From Alphaproteobacteria bacterium (GTDB lineage: Bacteria > Pseudomonadota > Alphaproteobacteria > UBA9219), in contig JAGWKW010000073.1 in assembly GCA_028865155.1 (NCBI GenBank), positions 1 through 6,470 of the forward strand: 6,470 nucleotides of DNA, given 5' to 3'. How positions within the stretch are numbered: position 1 is the first letter of the stretch; the number at the start of each line of letters is the position of its first letter. Position numbers and translations under genes: made by a program. The notes below the pieces were generated by a model that was given only the letters and a program-made list of their open reading frames with translations, did not search any database and was not told where the DNA came from. This document shows positions 5,841-6,470 of this stretch, piece after piece.

Positions 5841-6310
5841 TGTTAAGCGCGAAAGCCCTCGCCGCCTGCGTCCTGATGGCCGCCAACACCTACCATGTTC
5901 CGGCGGCGGTTATGATCGGCATCATGCAGGTCGAAGGCGGCCATGTCGGGCAGGAAGCGGGGCCGAACGTCAACGGCACCTACGATCTCGGGCCGATGCA
6001 GGTTAATACGCGCTGGCTGCCGAAACTCGCGCGCATGTGGAAAGTTTCTACGGGCACGGCGCGCATCTGGGTGCGCGACAATGGCTGCGTTAATGTCCAT
6101 GTCGCGGCGTGGATCCTGCGCCACAAGATGGACGACACCGGCAGCCTGTGGGGCGGCATCGCCGCCTACCATTCGATGACCCCGGCGCTTGGCTATACAT
6201 ATGCGAACAAAGTCGTGTCGGTGATGGACCGCCACGGGCTGGTCAAGCACGACGCGCCGTTGTACCGTTACCGCGGCTCCCACCGCTACGTCCAATACGC
6301 GCAGAAATAA
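5840..6310 (+). CDS. VirB1-like lytic transglycosylase (SLT/lysozyme-like domain)
   Basis: The 156-aa product is essentially a bare lysozyme-like catalytic domain that would cut the glycan strands of peptidoglycan, as VirB1-type enzymes do to make room for secretion or conjugation channels. The key features are present in order: a helix leading to IMQVEGG with probable catalytic Glu32, then YDLGPMQVNTRWLP (residues 48-61), the counterpart of the G-x-MQ-(I/V)N motif, then VNVHVAAWILRHKM (84-97) and WGGIAAYHSMTP (104-115), the counterpart of the AYN-G segment. The ATG at 5840 overlaps the upstream stop by one base and has a G-run (5828-5833) as ribosome site. Earlier in-frame sequence lies wholly inside the previous gene and is shadow. 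No convincing signal peptide is visible, since the first 30 residues appear to be the first helix of the fold. The enzyme therefore needs another export route, or residues ALAACVLMAA double as a weak signal. Confidence 0.88.
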   Translation: MLSAKALAACVLMAANTYHVPAAVMIGIMQVEGGHVGQEAGPNVNGTYDLGPMQVNTRWLPKLARMWKVSTGTARIWVRDNGCVNVHVAAWILRHKMDDTGSLWGGIAAYHSMTPALGYTYANKVVSVMDRHGLVKHDAPLYRYRGSHRYVQYAQK

Positions 6311-6320
6311 AGGATCGACG

Positions 6321-6470
6321 ATGAAAAAGTTCCTCGCCCTGCTGCTTTGCTCCGCCCTTCTTTTGGCGGCGGCGCCCGCCTCCGCCAAGACGGACGCGAC
6401 GCCCGACCCTTCTTCCAACCCGGTTCTCGCCAGTATCCAGAAACAGGGCGCCAAGCTGTTTTATCTGGGC
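6321..6470 (+). CDS. Secreted protein, probable DsbC/DsbG-like disulfide isomerase (N-terminal part, cut by window edge)
   Basis: Only the first 50 codons are present. They encode a textbook Sec signal peptide (MKKFLALLLCSALLLAAAPASA, cleavage after residue 22) and the start of a mature chain, KTDATPDPSSNPVLASIQKQGAKLFYLG. The part NPVLASIQKQGAKL resembles the first dimerisation-domain helix of DsbG (of the form PVKAIEKQGI), and thioredoxin-fold proteins of this type are found in type IV secretion and conjugation loci. The diagnostic CxxC catalytic site would lie beyond the window, so the call is tentative. AGGA at 6311-6314 precedes the ATG by six bases, and only ten bases separate it from the transglycosylase stop, so it belongs to the same operon. 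Such an isomerase would suit the cysteine-containing secreted proteins encoded just upstream. Confidence 0.6.
   Translation, partial: MKKFLALLLCSALLLAAAPASAKTDATPDPSSNPVLASIQKQGAKLFYLG

Overview
The window looks like chromosomal DNA from an alphaproteobacterium, possibly a poorly characterised or environmental lineage. The main reasons are a YejA-type periplasmic solute-binding protein of a form common in that class, moderately high GC with strong G/C third positions in the outer genes, and a palindromic dispersed repeat of the 'TCATTCCGG...CCGGAACCCAG' kind. No rRNA, tRNA, transposase, integrase or CRISPR array was found.

Left part (1-2040): a 65-nt imperfect palindrome (32-96) that looks like a small dispersed repeat, then one minus-strand gene (2031-151) for a YejA-like peptide-binding lipid-free periplasmic protein. 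No permease or ATPase gene follows it within the 150 bases before the window edge.

Middle part (2041-4832): a divergent intergenic region, then three plus-strand genes for exported proteins that I cannot assign to a named family: a lipoprotein (2142-2735), a 199-aa secreted protein with five cysteines (2868-3467), and a 433-aa secreted protein with a CxxC motif at its mature N terminus and nine cysteines (3531-4832). This stretch is visibly poorer in GC than the flanking genes. The last two genes are closely spaced and probably co-transcribed.

Right part (4833-6470): a 180-base gap with a possible terminator, two perfect TATAAT boxes and a tandem 10-bp repeat, then a tight operon: a 275-aa alanine-rich protein without a signal peptide (5013-5840), a VirB1-like lytic transglycosylase domain protein overlapping it by one base (5840-6310), and the start of a secreted protein resembling the N terminus of DsbC/DsbG-type disulfide isomerases (6321 to the window edge).

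A peptidoglycan-cutting enzyme, a probable periplasmic disulfide isomerase and cysteine-containing exported proteins side by side suggest the edge of an envelope-spanning machine, most simply a type IV secretion or conjugation locus continuing to the right. This is inference: no core secretion ATPase, channel or pilin gene lies inside the window.
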